Assembly (NCBI RefSeq): GCF_010668395.1
Contig: NZ_WUEY01000027.1
Coordinates: 17,390 to 81,389 of the forward strand
From: Martinezella lusitana
GTDB lineage: Bacteria > Pseudomonadota > Alphaproteobacteria > Rhizobiales > Rhizobiaceae
DNA length: 64,000 nt
Direction of reading: 5' to 3'
Shown: positions 33,236 through 42,561 of the stretch, one piece after another
Position numbering within the stretch: position 1 is the first letter of the stretch
How the letters are laid out: every line of letters begins with the position of its first letter
Program-made: the position numbers and the translations under genes
The notes under the pieces: model-generated
Told to the model about the DNA's origin: nothing
The model's database searches: none
Seen by the model: only the letters and a program-made list of their open reading frames with translations

Positions 33236-34078
33236 TCAGGCGTCCGCCAGGAAGGTCTGGCGCTGCGTGCCGAGGCCTTCCATGCCAAGCTCGACGACAT
33301 CGCCCGGCTTCAGGTACTGCGGCGGCTTCATGCCCATGCCGACGCCGGGAGGCGTGCCGGTGGAGATGACGTCGCCCGGGTGCAGCGACATGAACTGGCT
33401 GAGATAGGAGACGAGGAAGGCAACGCCGTAGACCATGGTCTTGGTCGAGCCATTCTGCATCATCTTGCCGTTGACCTTGAGCCACATGCCGAGATTCTGC
33501 GGATCGGCGATCTCATCCCTGGTGACGAGCCAGGGGCCGATCGGGCCGAAGGTGTCGCAGGACTTGCCCTTGGTCCACTGTCCCGAGCGCTCCGTCTGAA
33601 AGGCGCGTTCGGAGACGTCGTGCGAGACGCAGTAACCGGCAACGTAATCCAGCGCATCGGCTTCGCTGACATACTTGGCCGTTTTGCCGATGACGACGCC
33701 GAGCTCGACTTCCCAGTCGGTCTTTTCAGAGCCGCGCGGGATCAGCACGTTGTCGTTCGGGCCGACGATCGCGGAGCTGGCCTTCATGAAGATGATCGGC
33801 TCGGGCGGCACGGTGGCGCCGGTTTCGGCGGCGTGGTCGGAGAAGTTGAGACCGATGCAGATGAACTTGCCCGTACCGGCAACGCAGGCGCCGAGACGGC
33901 CTTCCGCCAGTTCGGGCAGACTTTTGGGATCGAGGGCGGCGATCTTTGCAAGACCTGCCGGCGAGATGGCCTCGCCGCCGATGTCGGCGACGTGAGCGGA
34001 GAGATCGCGGATCTTGCCGTCGCTATCCAGAAGTGCCGGCTTTTCCTTGCCGACTTCGCCAACGCGCAACAGTTTCAT
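33236..34078 (-). CDS. Fumarylacetoacetate hydrolase family protein
   Basis: A 280-residue member of the FAH superfamily, which cleaves or decarboxylates acyl-pyruvate-like substrates using Mg2+. Metal ligands are visible as Glu123 and Glu125 (DWEVELGVVIG) and Asp154 (VSHDVSERAFQ). GLNFSDHAAETG and ISTGTPPGVGMGMKPP are family blocks. Related proteins are annotated as ureidoglycolate lyase, 2-hydroxyhepta-2,4-diene-1,7-dioate isomerase or acylpyruvase; the substrate cannot be decided. It is monocistronic with its own terminator. Confidence 0.88.
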   Translation of the reverse strand: MKLLRVGEVGKEKPALLDSDGKIRDLSAHVADIGGEAISPAGLAKIAALDPKSLPELAEGRLGACVAGTGKFICIGLNFSDHAAETGATVPPEPIIFMKASSAIVGPNDNVLIPRGSEKTDWEVELGVVIGKTAKYVSEADALDYVAGYCVSHDVSERAFQTERSGQWTKGKSCDTFGPIGPWLVTRDEIADPQNLGMWLKVNGKMMQNGSTKTMVYGVAFLVSYLSQFMSLHPGDVISTGTPPGVGMGMKPPQYLKPGDVVELGMEGLGTQRQTFLADA

Positions 34079-34227
34079 GGATTTTCCTTCCCTGCATTTT
34101 CAAAGACGAGATTGCCTATACGACAAGATTGATGACACCATATATGAACGAATTATTCACCAGTGTCATCAATCGATTTCGCGGAGCCTAGCATGGCTTG
34201 GCTGCGCACGCCGAAAAAACAGCCCGT

Positions 34228-35646
34228 TCAGCTCGCGGGCAACGATCTGGCGATTTCGACAATGACGTCGAAAGCCGTATCGATATCCTCCGCGGTCGAC
34301 TCGAACTGGCCGGCCTGGAAGCGAATGACCAGCCGCCCGCCGACGCGGGTCTGCGTCAGGTAGATGCGGCCGTCATTGTTGATGGCGGTCAGCAGGCGCT
34401 GGGTATGGCCTTCCTGGTCAATGCCGGCGGGCGCCTTGTGATCGAAGGAGAACAGCGACAGGAACGGCTCGGTGACGATTTCGAAATCAGGCTCGGCGGC
34501 AAGCCGCTTAGCCAGATTCTGCGACCAGGACACATGGTTGCGGATCATCGTCCGCAACCCTTCCAAGCCGTGATAACGCAACAGGAACCAGAGCTTCAGC
34601 GCACGGAAGCGGCGGCCGAGCGGCACGGACCATTCCGAATAGTTGATGATGCCGTCATGGCCGTGGGTGCGCAGATATTCGGGCTGGATCGCCAGCGTGC
34701 GCACCAGGGTCTCCGGCTCGCGAACGAACTGGACGGAGCAATCGAACTGCGCGCCAAGCCATTTATGCGGGTTGAAGACGATGGAATCGGCCTGCTCGAC
34801 GCCTTGCCAAAGCGGGCGGAATTCCGGGCAGATCATCGCCGAACCCGCCCAGGCGGCATCGACATGCACATAGAGGCCGTGTGCGTGGGCAACCTCCACA
34901 ACGGCGGCGATATCGTCGCAGGCGCCGACGCTGGTGCCGCCGACGCAAGCGATGACGCCGGCCGGCAGCAATCCGGCCGCCCGGTCACGCTCGATGGCTG
35001 CGGCGAGCGTTTTCGGGTCCATGGCCTTGCTGGGACCGCCCGAGGGAATGCGCACCAGATTTTCATCGCCGACACCGGCAATCCAGATGGCGCGGTCGAT
35101 GGAGGTGTGAACCTGGTCGGTGGAATAGATGCGCACCGCCTTGTTGGCTGCCAGCCCTCGGCTGTTGCCCTGCCACTCCAGCGCTCTCTCGCGCATCACC
35201 AGGACGGCTGCAAGAGTTGCGGTCGAGGCTGAATCCTGGATGACGCCGGTGAAGGTTTCGGGCAAGCCGAGAGCCTGACGCAGCCAATCGACCACCTTGG
35301 TTTCAAGCTCGGTCGCGGACGGCGATGTCTGCCAGAGCATGCATTGGGCGGCGATGGCGCTGACCAGATATTCGGCAATCACCGAGACGGGAGCAGCATT
35401 GGCGGGAAAATAGGCGAAGAAGCGTGGATGTTGCCAATGCGTCATGCCGGGCACGAGGATATCCTCAAAATCCTTGAAGATATCCTCCATCGCTTCGCCT
35501 GTTACCGGCGGGGAATCAGCGATATGCGCCGATATCTCGCCCGGCGCCATCTTCGCCCGTACCGGCCTGTCGCGAAGCGACGCGCGATAGTCCGCGCCCC
35601 AATTTGCCGCTTTCTCCGACCACTGCCGGAACTCTTCCCAATTCAT
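34228..35646 (-). CDS. PLP-dependent group II decarboxylase (aromatic-L-amino-acid type)
   Basis: A 472-residue fold-type I PLP enzyme. The Schiff-base lysine is Lys295 in VFNPHKWLGA, Asp263 (VHVDAAWAG) contacts the PLP ring, and His180 (YSTDQVHTSID) stacks on it. The N-terminus MTHWQHPRFFAYFPA resembles aromatic amino acid (DOPA/tryptophan/tyrosine) decarboxylases. GGGAGGATC seven bases before ATG 35646 fixes the start. The substrate is not determined; tryptophan, tyrosine or phenylalanine are likely. An indole-acetate or phenylethylamine route is speculation. Confidence 0.9.
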   Translation of the reverse strand: MNWEEFRQWSEKAANWGADYRASLRDRPVRAKMAPGEISAHIADSPPVTGEAMEDIFKDFEDILVPGMTHWQHPRFFAYFPANAAPVSVIAEYLVSAIAAQCMLWQTSPSATELETKVVDWLRQALGLPETFTGVIQDSASTATLAAVLVMRERALEWQGNSRGLAANKAVRIYSTDQVHTSIDRAIWIAGVGDENLVRIPSGGPSKAMDPKTLAAAIERDRAAGLLPAGVIACVGGTSVGACDDIAAVVEVAHAHGLYVHVDAAWAGSAMICPEFRPLWQGVEQADSIVFNPHKWLGAQFDCSVQFVREPETLVRTLAIQPEYLRTHGHDGIINYSEWSVPLGRRFRALKLWFLLRYHGLEGLRTMIRNHVSWSQNLAKRLAAEPDFEIVTEPFLSLFSFDHKAPAGIDQEGHTQRLLTAINNDGRIYLTQTRVGGRLVIRFQAGQFESTAEDIDTAFDVIVEIARSLPAS

Positions 35647-35710
35647 GACGATCCTCCCTGCTCTATCGAACGAGGCGGACCTTAGACCGGTTTTGGTATG
35701 TGGTCGAGTA

Positions 35711-36664
35711 TCAGAACAGCTCGTCCAGCGCCGGCCCAAGCGGCACGATGCCGTTCGGATTAAGCGTCGCTATCGAGTAGTAGCCGCGCTTGATATGATC
35801 GAAGTTGACCGTCTCCGCAATCCCTGGCCAATCGAGCATGCGACGGCAGAAGGACTGGAGATTGGCATAGTCGGACAGCCGGCGGAGATTGCACTTGAAC
35901 AGGCCATGGTAGGCGACGTCGAAGCGGACGAGGGTAACGAACAGCCTGATATCGCTTTCGGTCGGATGATCGGCGAAGAGAAAGTTCCTGCCCTCCAGCT
36001 CCGTCTCGACCCGATCGAGGCAATCGAACACATCGTTGAAAGCTTCTTCATAGGCGATCTGCGTCGTGGCAAAGCCGGCGCGATAGACGCCGTTGTTGAG
36101 AGCGGGATAGATCCGGGCATTGAAACTGTCGATCTCTTCCCGCTTGCCGGCAGGGTAAAGGTCGATATCGTTGCGGGCGAAGTCGCCAAAGCCATCATTC
36201 AGCATGCGCAGGATATCGGCCGACTCGTTGTTGACGATCGTGCCGGTCTGCTTATCCCATAGAACCGGAACGGTGGCGCGGCCGGTGATATGAGGATCGG
36301 CCTTCGTATAGATCTCATGCATGTAGATTGCGCCGTTGACCGGGTCGTTCGTGGCGCCCGGATAGTCACCAAACCGCCAGCCCTGCCTGGACAGCACCGG
36401 TTCGACGACAGAAACGGATATGACGTCTTCCAGGCCCTTCAGCTTGCGACCGATCAGGGTGCGCGATGCCCAGGGGCAGATCAGTGCGACGTAAAGATGG
36501 TAGCGGCCGGCATCCGCCTTGAAGCCGGCATTCCCTGTCGGTCCTGCGCGGCCATCCGGCGTTACCCAGTTACGGAAGCTCGACGTCTGGCGAACGAAGC
36601 CGCCTTTTTCATCCTTGGCCTGGACCGGCTGCCAATCTTCAGTCCATTTCCCGTCTACCAGCAA
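35711..36664 (-). CDS. Glutathionyl-hydroquinone reductase (xi-class GST)
   Basis: A 317-residue xi-class glutathione transferase (PcpF/YqjG/ECM4 family), which reduces glutathionyl-hydroquinones. The catalytic Cys63 is in the conserved LICPWASRTL. The thioredoxin-like half ends in ATVPVLWDKQTGTIVNNESADI, and the C-terminal helical domain carries HIKRGYYS near the end. It faces away from a DUF2218 gene. Role in quinone detoxification is inferred from the family. Confidence 0.93.
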   Translation of the reverse strand: MLVDGKWTEDWQPVQAKDEKGGFVRQTSSFRNWVTPDGRAGPTGNAGFKADAGRYHLYVALICPWASRTLIGRKLKGLEDVISVSVVEPVLSRQGWRFGDYPGATNDPVNGAIYMHEIYTKADPHITGRATVPVLWDKQTGTIVNNESADILRMLNDGFGDFARNDIDLYPAGKREEIDSFNARIYPALNNGVYRAGFATTQIAYEEAFNDVFDCLDRVETELEGRNFLFADHPTESDIRLFVTLVRFDVAYHGLFKCNLRRLSDYANLQSFCRRMLDWPGIAETVNFDHIKRGYYSIATLNPNGIVPLGPALDELF

Positions 36665-36825
36665 GGCTATGTCTCCACTCGCGCGCGTTTTTCCGAGAGT
36701 CCAGCATAGCGGAACAGAATTTCACGGGAATAACGTAAACTTGAAACAGACTGTCTACCTCGCGAATGCGGATACTTCTATGTATGGAAAAAAGCGTTTT
36801 GCGCTCAGGTTTATTGGAGCATCTC

Positions 36826-37125
36826 ATGGCGACATCCGTTTCCACCGTCAAAACCGACCACGCCAGCCGCTATCTCCAGCAGCTCTGCAAGCACTGGAGC
36901 CATCGATTCAGCGTGGAGTTCGACCCGGCCGCCGGCAAGGTGCCCTTCAGCCCGGAAAACTCTCTCGATCTCGCGGCCGAGCCCGGCGGCCTGGTCATGA
37001 CCCTGACTGTCGGAAATCCCGAAGATCTCGAGCGCATGCAGAATGTGGTCGCCGATCACCTCAAGCGCTTCGCTTTCCGCGAAGAACTCGACGTATCCTG
37101 GAGCGCCCACGCAAGCAAAGCGTAA
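36826..37125 (+). CDS. DUF2218 family protein
   Basis: A 99-residue protein of unknown function. It begins MATSVSTVKTDHASRYLQQLCKHWSHRFSV, with the TDHASRYLxQLCKHWxH signature typical of DUF2218; the conserved Cys and His residues could bind a metal. In some bacteria such genes lie next to siderophore or iron genes, but nothing of that kind is here. GGAG at 36816-36819 sets the ATG at 36826 rather than 36766. Confidence 0.8.
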   Translation: MATSVSTVKTDHASRYLQQLCKHWSHRFSVEFDPAAGKVPFSPENSLDLAAEPGGLVMTLTVGNPEDLERMQNVVADHLKRFAFREELDVSWSAHASKA

Positions 37126-37206
37126 GCTCCCATCCTGTGTTCATAGCCAGCCAACGGTCTATTTTCCTGCGATCCACGGCTGGTCCCTCCAACGAAAGAA
37201 GCCGCA

Positions 37207-37806
37207 ATGACATCAAGCAACAGCCGCGAATCCCAATATCCGATCGACAAGCTCTTTCTCGACCGCTGGTCGCCGCGCGCCTATTCCAACGAGAGCATTC
37301 CGGAAGCGGACCTGCTGACCATTCTGGAAGCAGCGCACTGGGCACCCTCGGCCTCCAACCTGCAGCCGTGGCGGTTCCTCTATGCCCTCCGCGGCTCGGA
37401 ACACTGGGAAAAGTTCCTGAGCGTTCTGGTGGAATTCAACCAGGGCTGGGTGAAATCCGCCTCCGCGCTGCTCTTCGTCATCTCGCGCACCCATAATGGC
37501 GAGCTTGGCTCGGCCGAACAGAAGCCCAGCTACAGCCATTCCTTCGACGCGGGCGCGGCCTGGGGCTTCCTGGCGGTCCAGGCACATCTAGCCGGCTATG
37601 AAGCGCACGGCATGACCGGGTTCCATGTCGAAAAATCCTATGAAGTTCTCGGCATTCCCGACGGCTTCCGCGTCGAGGCCGCCGTCGCGATCGGCAAAGT
37701 AGGCGACAAGAGCCAGCTTCCGGAAAAGCTGCGCGAGCGTGAAGTCCCGAGCCAGCGTGTGGCGCTTTCGGAACTCGCCTTCAACGGCACCTTCATCGCC
37801 AAGTAA
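37207..37806 (+). CDS. Nitroreductase family protein
   Basis: A 199-residue FMN-dependent nitroreductase-like oxidoreductase. RWSPRAY near the N-terminus and AAHWAPSASNLQPWRFLYA form the FMN phosphate site; SFDAGAAWGFLAVQAHLAGY and GMTGFHVEKSYEVLGIP complete the fold. It lies 81 bases after the DUF2218 gene in the same direction and ends at a paired terminator. The substrate is unknown; quinones or nitroaromatics are typical of the family. Confidence 0.9.
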   Translation: MTSSNSRESQYPIDKLFLDRWSPRAYSNESIPEADLLTILEAAHWAPSASNLQPWRFLYALRGSEHWEKFLSVLVEFNQGWVKSASALLFVISRTHNGELGSAEQKPSYSHSFDAGAAWGFLAVQAHLAGYEAHGMTGFHVEKSYEVLGIPDGFRVEAAVAIGKVGDKSQLPEKLREREVPSQRVALSELAFNGTFIAK

Positions 37807-37810
37807 TCGA

Positions 37811-37853
37811 TAAAAAAGAAAAGGCCGGAGCATCATAACAAATGCTCCGGCCT
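37811..37853 (-). terminator. Terminator of gyrB (minus strand)
   Basis: A 12-bp stem AGGCCGGAGCAT (37822-37833) / ATGCTCCGGCCT (37842-37853) whose minus-strand tail is TTTCTTTTTTA. It lies beyond the plus-strand hairpin at 37864-37896, so two opposed terminators sit between the convergent genes. Confidence 0.85.
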
Positions 37854-37863
37854 CGCAATGTAT

Positions 37864-37896
37864 AAGGCCCGCCGGATATTCTCCGCGGGCCTTTTT
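37864..37896 (+). terminator. Terminator of the nitroreductase gene (plus strand)
   Basis: Stem AAGGCCCGC (37864-37872) / GCGGGCCTT (37885-37893) followed by TTTTT on the plus strand. It separates the nitroreductase gene from convergent gyrB. Confidence 0.85.
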
Positions 37897-37912
37897 GCTT
37901 ATCGAACCAGCC

Positions 37913-40348
37913 TCAGATATCGAGATTGGCGACGTTCAATGCGTTGTCCTGAATGAACTCGCGCCGCGGCTCGACTTCGTCGCCCATGAGCCGGGCAAAC
38001 AGGCCGTCGGCATCGGTCGCGTCCGTCACCCTCACCTGCAGCAGGGTGCGGACGTTCGGATCGAGCGTCGTTTCCCAGAGCTGCTCGGCATTCATCTCGC
38101 CAAGACCTTTATAGCGCTGCAGCGTCAGGCCCTTGCGGCCGCCGGCAAAGATCGTGTCCAGCAACTGGCGAGGACCGGAAATTTCCGTCTCGCCATCGCG
38201 GCGGGTAAGCTTCGGCGGCGTGACGTAAACTTCCTTCAGCCGTGCGCCAAGCTGGTCGATGAGGCGGGCATCCTGCGAGCCGATGAGCGCCATGTCGAGG
38301 AAGACGACTTCCTTGACGCCGCGCACCGTGCGCTCGAAGCGCAGGCCGCCCTCGCCGGTCACGGCACCGGTCCAACCGCGTTCGGTTTCCTCGGCGATGA
38401 TATCGAGCCGCTTGGCGACATCGTTCACCAGCGTTTCCGCGCGTGCGGGATCGCTGACCATTTCGGCGTTGAGAGCACCGGCGATGGCCGCCTGCTCGAC
38501 GACGGAGCGATTGTAGCGGGAATGCAGATTGTCGATCAGCGTGCGCAGGCGGAGCGCGTCGTAGATCGCCTCGCGCAGATCCTGGCCGACGCGCACTTCG
38601 CCGTTGCCGAGACGCAGGCTTGCATCGTCGGTGCCCTGGCCGATCAGATATTCCTCCAGTGCCTTCTCGTCCTTGACGTATTGCACCGACTTGCCGCGCG
38701 TCACCTTATAGAGCGGCGGCTGGGCGATATAGAGATGACCGCGCTCGATGAGATCAGGCATCTGCCGGAAGAAGAAGGTCAGAAGCAGCGTGCGAATATG
38801 CGCGCCGTCGACGTCTGCGTCCGTCATGATGATGATCTTGTGATACCGCAGCTTTTCGGCGTTGAACTCGTCCTTGCCGATACCGGTGCCGAGCGCGGTG
38901 ATCAGCGTGCCGATTTCCTGGCTCGACAGCATCTTGTCGAAGCGCGCACGCTCGACGTTCAGGATCTTGCCGCGCAGCGGCAGGATGGCCTGGTTTTCGC
39001 GCGAACGCCCCTGCTTGGCCGAACCGCCTGCCGAGTCACCCTCGACGAGGAAGACTTCCGACTTGGCGGGATCGCGTTCGGAGCAATCGGCGAGCTTGCC
39101 GGGTAGCGATGCGATGTCGAGCGCGCCCTTGCGGCGGGTCAGTTCGCGCGCCTTGCGGGCAGCCTCGCGGGCAGCGGCGGCCTCGACCACCTTGCCGACC
39201 AGCACCTTGGCATCGGACGGATGCTCTTCGAGCCATGTACCGAGCGCCTCGTTGACAAGGCTTTCAACGACCGGGCGAACTTCGGAGGAAACCAGCTTGT
39301 CCTTGGTCTGCGACGAGAATTTCGGATCGGGCACCTTGACCGACAGCACGGCCGTCAGGCCTTCGCGGCAGTCGTCGCCGGTCAGCGTCACCTTTTCCCT
39401 CTTGGTGATCCCGGAGGTATCGGCATAGGAGGTGATCTGGCGCGTCAGAGCCGCACGGAAACCGGCCATATGCGTGCCGCCGTCGCGCTGCGGGATGTTG
39501 TTGGTGAAGCAGAGCACGTTCTCGTGGTAGCTGTCGTTCCACCACATCGCCACTTCGACCGTAATTCCATCCTTCTCGCTGCGAATCGACACCGGCTTCT
39601 GGACGAGTGGCTTCTTGGCGCGATCGAGATAGGAAACGAAGGCCTCCAAGCCGCCGTCGTACAGCAGCTCTTCCTGCCTGACGTCGGAATGGCGCTTGTC
39701 GGTCAAGAGGATGCGAACGCCGGAATTCAGGAAAGCGAGTTCGCGCAGGCGATGTTCCAGCGTGCCGTAATCGAACTCAATCATGGTGAAGGTGTCGGAG
39801 CTCGGCATGAAGCTGACCTCGGTGCCGGTCGCATCGCCCGCGTCACCCGTTTGCTTCAACGGCGCATCGGCCACGCCATGGGTGAAGCTCATCTCATGGA
39901 TCTTGCCCTGGCGGCGGATCTTCAGGCGCAGCCAAACGGAGAGCGCATTGACCACCGAGACGCCGACGCCGTGCAATCCGCCCGAAACCTTGTAGGAATT
40001 CTGGTCGAACTTACCACCGGCATGCAGCTGGGTCATGATAACCTCGGCCGCCGAAATGCCCTCGCCGCTGTGAATGTCCGTCGGAATGCCGCGACCATTG
40101 TCCGTGACCGTGACGGAACCGTCGGGATTGAGCGTCACCGTCACGATGTCGGCATGGCCGGCCAAGGCTTCGTCAATGGCGTTGTCGACGACTTCATAGA
40201 CCATGTGATGCAGGCCCGAGCCGTCATCCGTATCACCGATATACATGCCGGGGCGCTTGCGCACGGCATCAAGGCCCTTCAGAACCTTGATGGAATCTGC
40301 GCCATATTCGGCGCTGCCGCCGTTGTCGGTTACGGATGTGTCGGTCAT
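37913..40348 (-). CDS. gyrB: GyrB, DNA gyrase subunit B
   Basis: This 811-residue ATPase subunit of gyrase introduces negative supercoils with GyrA. The GHKL ATPase part shows VVDNAIDEALAGH and DNGRGIP; the TOPRIM part shows LVEGDSAGGSAKQGR and TDADVDGAHI; the C-terminus ends with RREFIQDNALNVANLDI. Length matches other alphaproteobacterial GyrB. It lies about 8 kb from the predicted oriC. A minus-strand terminator follows. Confidence 0.98.
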   Translation of the reverse strand: MTDTSVTDNGGSAEYGADSIKVLKGLDAVRKRPGMYIGDTDDGSGLHHMVYEVVDNAIDEALAGHADIVTVTLNPDGSVTVTDNGRGIPTDIHSGEGISAAEVIMTQLHAGGKFDQNSYKVSGGLHGVGVSVVNALSVWLRLKIRRQGKIHEMSFTHGVADAPLKQTGDAGDATGTEVSFMPSSDTFTMIEFDYGTLEHRLRELAFLNSGVRILLTDKRHSDVRQEELLYDGGLEAFVSYLDRAKKPLVQKPVSIRSEKDGITVEVAMWWNDSYHENVLCFTNNIPQRDGGTHMAGFRAALTRQITSYADTSGITKREKVTLTGDDCREGLTAVLSVKVPDPKFSSQTKDKLVSSEVRPVVESLVNEALGTWLEEHPSDAKVLVGKVVEAAAAREAARKARELTRRKGALDIASLPGKLADCSERDPAKSEVFLVEGDSAGGSAKQGRSRENQAILPLRGKILNVERARFDKMLSSQEIGTLITALGTGIGKDEFNAEKLRYHKIIIMTDADVDGAHIRTLLLTFFFRQMPDLIERGHLYIAQPPLYKVTRGKSVQYVKDEKALEEYLIGQGTDDASLRLGNGEVRVGQDLREAIYDALRLRTLIDNLHSRYNRSVVEQAAIAGALNAEMVSDPARAETLVNDVAKRLDIIAEETERGWTGAVTGEGGLRFERTVRGVKEVVFLDMALIGSQDARLIDQLGARLKEVYVTPPKLTRRDGETEISGPRQLLDTIFAGGRKGLTLQRYKGLGEMNAEQLWETTLDPNVRTLLQVRVTDATDADGLFARLMGDEVEPRREFIQDNALNVANLDI

Positions 40349-40496
40349 ATATTGAAGTCTTTCCAGTGTTTTAGAGAACCCGGCCGATCCCTGGCGAATC
40401 AGCGGTTTTTCCTGCCCTGAATATAGGGTGTTTCGTCCTGAAGTTCCAAACGGAAGGCCCCGAAATCAGGTATAAAACAGGGGATTACGGCGCTTT

Positions 40497-40862
40497 TCAG
40501 CCTGTTTTCCCGGCATTTTCCAGAACTCGGGATAGCTCGCGGATCGTTGCGGCGTCAAGACTGCGAATCTTGCCGGCCAAATGGTTGACGAAAGCCGTGT
40601 ACTCGGGCGCAAGCCCGGAGGTATCGACGACGACGCGCGGATCGGAAAATCGCGCCAGGAGGAACAATTCCTCGGCCTCGTCCCAGATGATATTGAAATA
40701 GCCGGCGATGCGCTGCAGCAGATCGAAGGTCGGCAGGCCGCGCTTTCCGTGTTCTAAGGCGGATAAGTAAGCCGGAGTCACATTGAGCGCCTCGGCCATC
40801 TGCTTTTGCGAGACACCCTTGCGCAGTCTCAATTTTCGCACCGCTTCGCCGAACGGGGTCAA
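40497..40862 (-). CDS. XRE-family helix-turn-helix regulator
   Basis: A 121-residue protein whose first 60 residues form a Cro/cI-type HTH (LRLRKGVSQKQMAEALNVTPAYLSALEHGKRGLP). The C-terminal half (ISAG-like YFNIIWDEAEELFLLARFSDPRVVVDTSGLAPEYTAFVNHLAGKI) is not a known enzyme domain. It overlaps the Smr gene as ATGA, at the end of the Tim44-MltA-Smr run, so it is co-translated. Target genes are unknown; autoregulation is plausible only by analogy. Confidence 0.85.
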   Translation of the reverse strand: MTPFGEAVRKLRLRKGVSQKQMAEALNVTPAYLSALEHGKRGLPTFDLLQRIAGYFNIIWDEAEELFLLARFSDPRVVVDTSGLAPEYTAFVNHLAGKIRSLDAATIRELSRVLENAGKTG

Positions 40863-41443
40863 GGCTTTTCCCCCTTCAAGCGTGATAGGCGGATATAGAG
40901 CGCACCCTCGCCGCCATGATGCTGGGCGGCCGTTTCATAGGAGGAGATCAGAAAGCGGAATTCCGGCTTGGAAAACCAGAGCGGCACGGCGCGCTTCAGC
41001 GCACCCTCGCTGCCCATGGAGCTGCCCTTGCCCGTTATGACGAGCACATGGCGAAGCCCGCGACCGTGAGCCCGCAGCAGGAAGTCCAGCAGCATGGAAT
41101 GCGCCTCGCTCTGGATGAGGCCATGAAGGTCGATCCGGGCTTCGAGCGCCAGGTGGCCCCTGGCGATCTTGCGCTTGACGGGACGCTCCAGCGGATGGTG
41201 ACGGCCGGCGGGCTGCTTTGCCGGCGCTGCGACTTCCGGCGTTTCTGAAGACACCGGCACTGCCTTTGCCTTTGCCGCGCGGCTGCTTTCCTCGCTTTCG
41301 GCTTCCGCCTGCAGCACAGCTTCGAAAGCCTCGATATCGGTCATTCGGCCGGGCATGGGGCGCGTGCTCTTGGCGACCTTACCCCAAAGGATACGGTCCT
41401 CCGTACTGAGCTTTCGTTCCTTGTTCTGCCGTTCCGGGGCCAT
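40859..41443 (-). CDS. Smr domain protein
   Basis: A 194-residue protein with a disordered, alanine- and glutamate-rich N-terminal region and a C-terminal Smr domain. The DLHG motif is at residues 105-108 (ARIDLHGLIQSEA), and the TGKG loop is ITGKGSSMG. Smr domains of this kind have DNA- or RNA-nicking endonuclease activity in other proteins. It abuts mltA (one-base overlap) and overlaps the XRE gene by 4 bases. Confidence 0.88.
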   Translation of the reverse strand: MAPERQNKERKLSTEDRILWGKVAKSTRPMPGRMTDIEAFEAVLQAEAESEESSRAAKAKAVPVSSETPEVAAPAKQPAGRHHPLERPVKRKIARGHLALEARIDLHGLIQSEAHSMLLDFLLRAHGRGLRHVLVITGKGSSMGSEGALKRAVPLWFSKPEFRFLISSYETAAQHHGGEGALYIRLSRLKGEKP

Positions 41444-42561
41444 CAGCCGAACCTCTGCGCCGCCGCCTTCGGAATGAATATATAAAAATCGGCGTCGTTG
41501 CGCACGGTGCCGGCGAGCTCGCCTGCATCATAGCCCGAACCGGTAAAGATATCCCCGCGCGCCGGCCCGACGATCGCCGAGCCCGTATCGAGCGCCAGCA
41601 TCAGCCGCGCGAAAGGCTTGCCGGCATCGAGATGGGTGAGGCTTTCCGACCGGATGAAGAAGGGAAAACCGAAGGTATGGATCTGCCGATCGACCGCAAG
41701 GGACCGGCCGGCCACGAGCGGCACCTTGGCGGCCGCGATCGGACCCAAGGCCGGATCGCTGACATCGGCCTCGCGGAAGAAAATATAGGACCGATTGTGC
41801 CAAAGGACTTCGTCGACCTGCTCCGGGTGCCCATAGAGCCAGTCGCGGATCGTCTGCATGGAAATCGTCGCGCGATCCAGCAAGCCGCGTTCGATCAGCA
41901 AGCGCCCGACGGCCGAGAAAGGATGACCGGCCTTGGCGGCATAGGTGATGCGGCCAAGCCGTCCATCCGGATAGCGCAGACGCGCCGCACCCTGCACATG
42001 CACGAAGAAGACATCGACCTTGGATTTCGCCCAGGCGATTTCCAGACCCTTGCCGTCGAGATAGCCCCGATCGATCTCGCCGCGGTCGGGATAGGCGGAG
42101 ATGGCGTCGCCCTGAAGCCTGCCGAACATATAGGACGGGTCGAGTTCGGCGGGCCGGTTGGTGTCGTCCAGATCGATCAGATCGGCCGGCCGGCGATAGA
42201 AAGGATGGCAAAAGGTTTCGTCCGGCACGGCCGAAACTTCGATTTCCGGCTCATAGAAGGCGGTGACGAAACCATTTGCGCCGCCGTCGCGGCGAATGAA
42301 AAAGGGCTGACAGTGCTCCTCGAAGAAAGCCCGGGCTTCCGACCCATTCCGCGGTTCCACCCCTTCGGCGATGTCGAGCAGCGTCAGGAGATCGGCCGAG
42401 GTCAGCCCGGCAGCGCCCGTGCGATAGGGCTTCACGGTGCGGATATGGTCCCGGCAGTCCTTCATCGCGCGAAAAAGGCTGGAAGGATCATCGTCCTCCC
42501 AGCCCTTCAGATCGGCGAAGGTTGCCGGCTCCAGCCTGAATTCCTGCAATGGGCTCGTCAT
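41443..42561 (-). CDS. mltA: MltA-like membrane-bound lytic murein transglycosylase
   Basis: A 372-residue protein with the MltA domain (VTAFYEPEIEVSAVP, FVHVQGAARLRYPDG) and the C-terminal 3D domain (MLALDTGSAIVGPARGDIFTGSG) that holds the catalytic aspartates. It would cleave peptidoglycan glycan strands to anhydro-muropeptides, the feedstock for the AmgK-MurU salvage encoded 25 kb away. The N-terminus MTSPLQEFRLEPATF has no obvious signal peptide or lipobox, unlike E. coli MltA. It overlaps the Tim44-like gene by 4 bases. Confidence 0.9.
   Translation of the reverse strand: MTSPLQEFRLEPATFADLKGWEDDDPSSLFRAMKDCRDHIRTVKPYRTGAAGLTSADLLTLLDIAEGVEPRNGSEARAFFEEHCQPFFIRRDGGANGFVTAFYEPEIEVSAVPDETFCHPFYRRPADLIDLDDTNRPAELDPSYMFGRLQGDAISAYPDRGEIDRGYLDGKGLEIAWAKSKVDVFFVHVQGAARLRYPDGRLGRITYAAKAGHPFSAVGRLLIERGLLDRATISMQTIRDWLYGHPEQVDEVLWHNRSYIFFREADVSDPALGPIAAAKVPLVAGRSLAVDRQIHTFGFPFFIRSESLTHLDAGKPFARLMLALDTGSAIVGPARGDIFTGSGYDAGELAGTVRNDADFYIFIPKAAAQRFG

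Noticed and set aside
40497..40862. XRE gene as an antitoxin of a toxin-antitoxin pair
   Set aside because: The overlapping partner has a clear Smr domain and no toxin family signature, so there is no toxin candidate.
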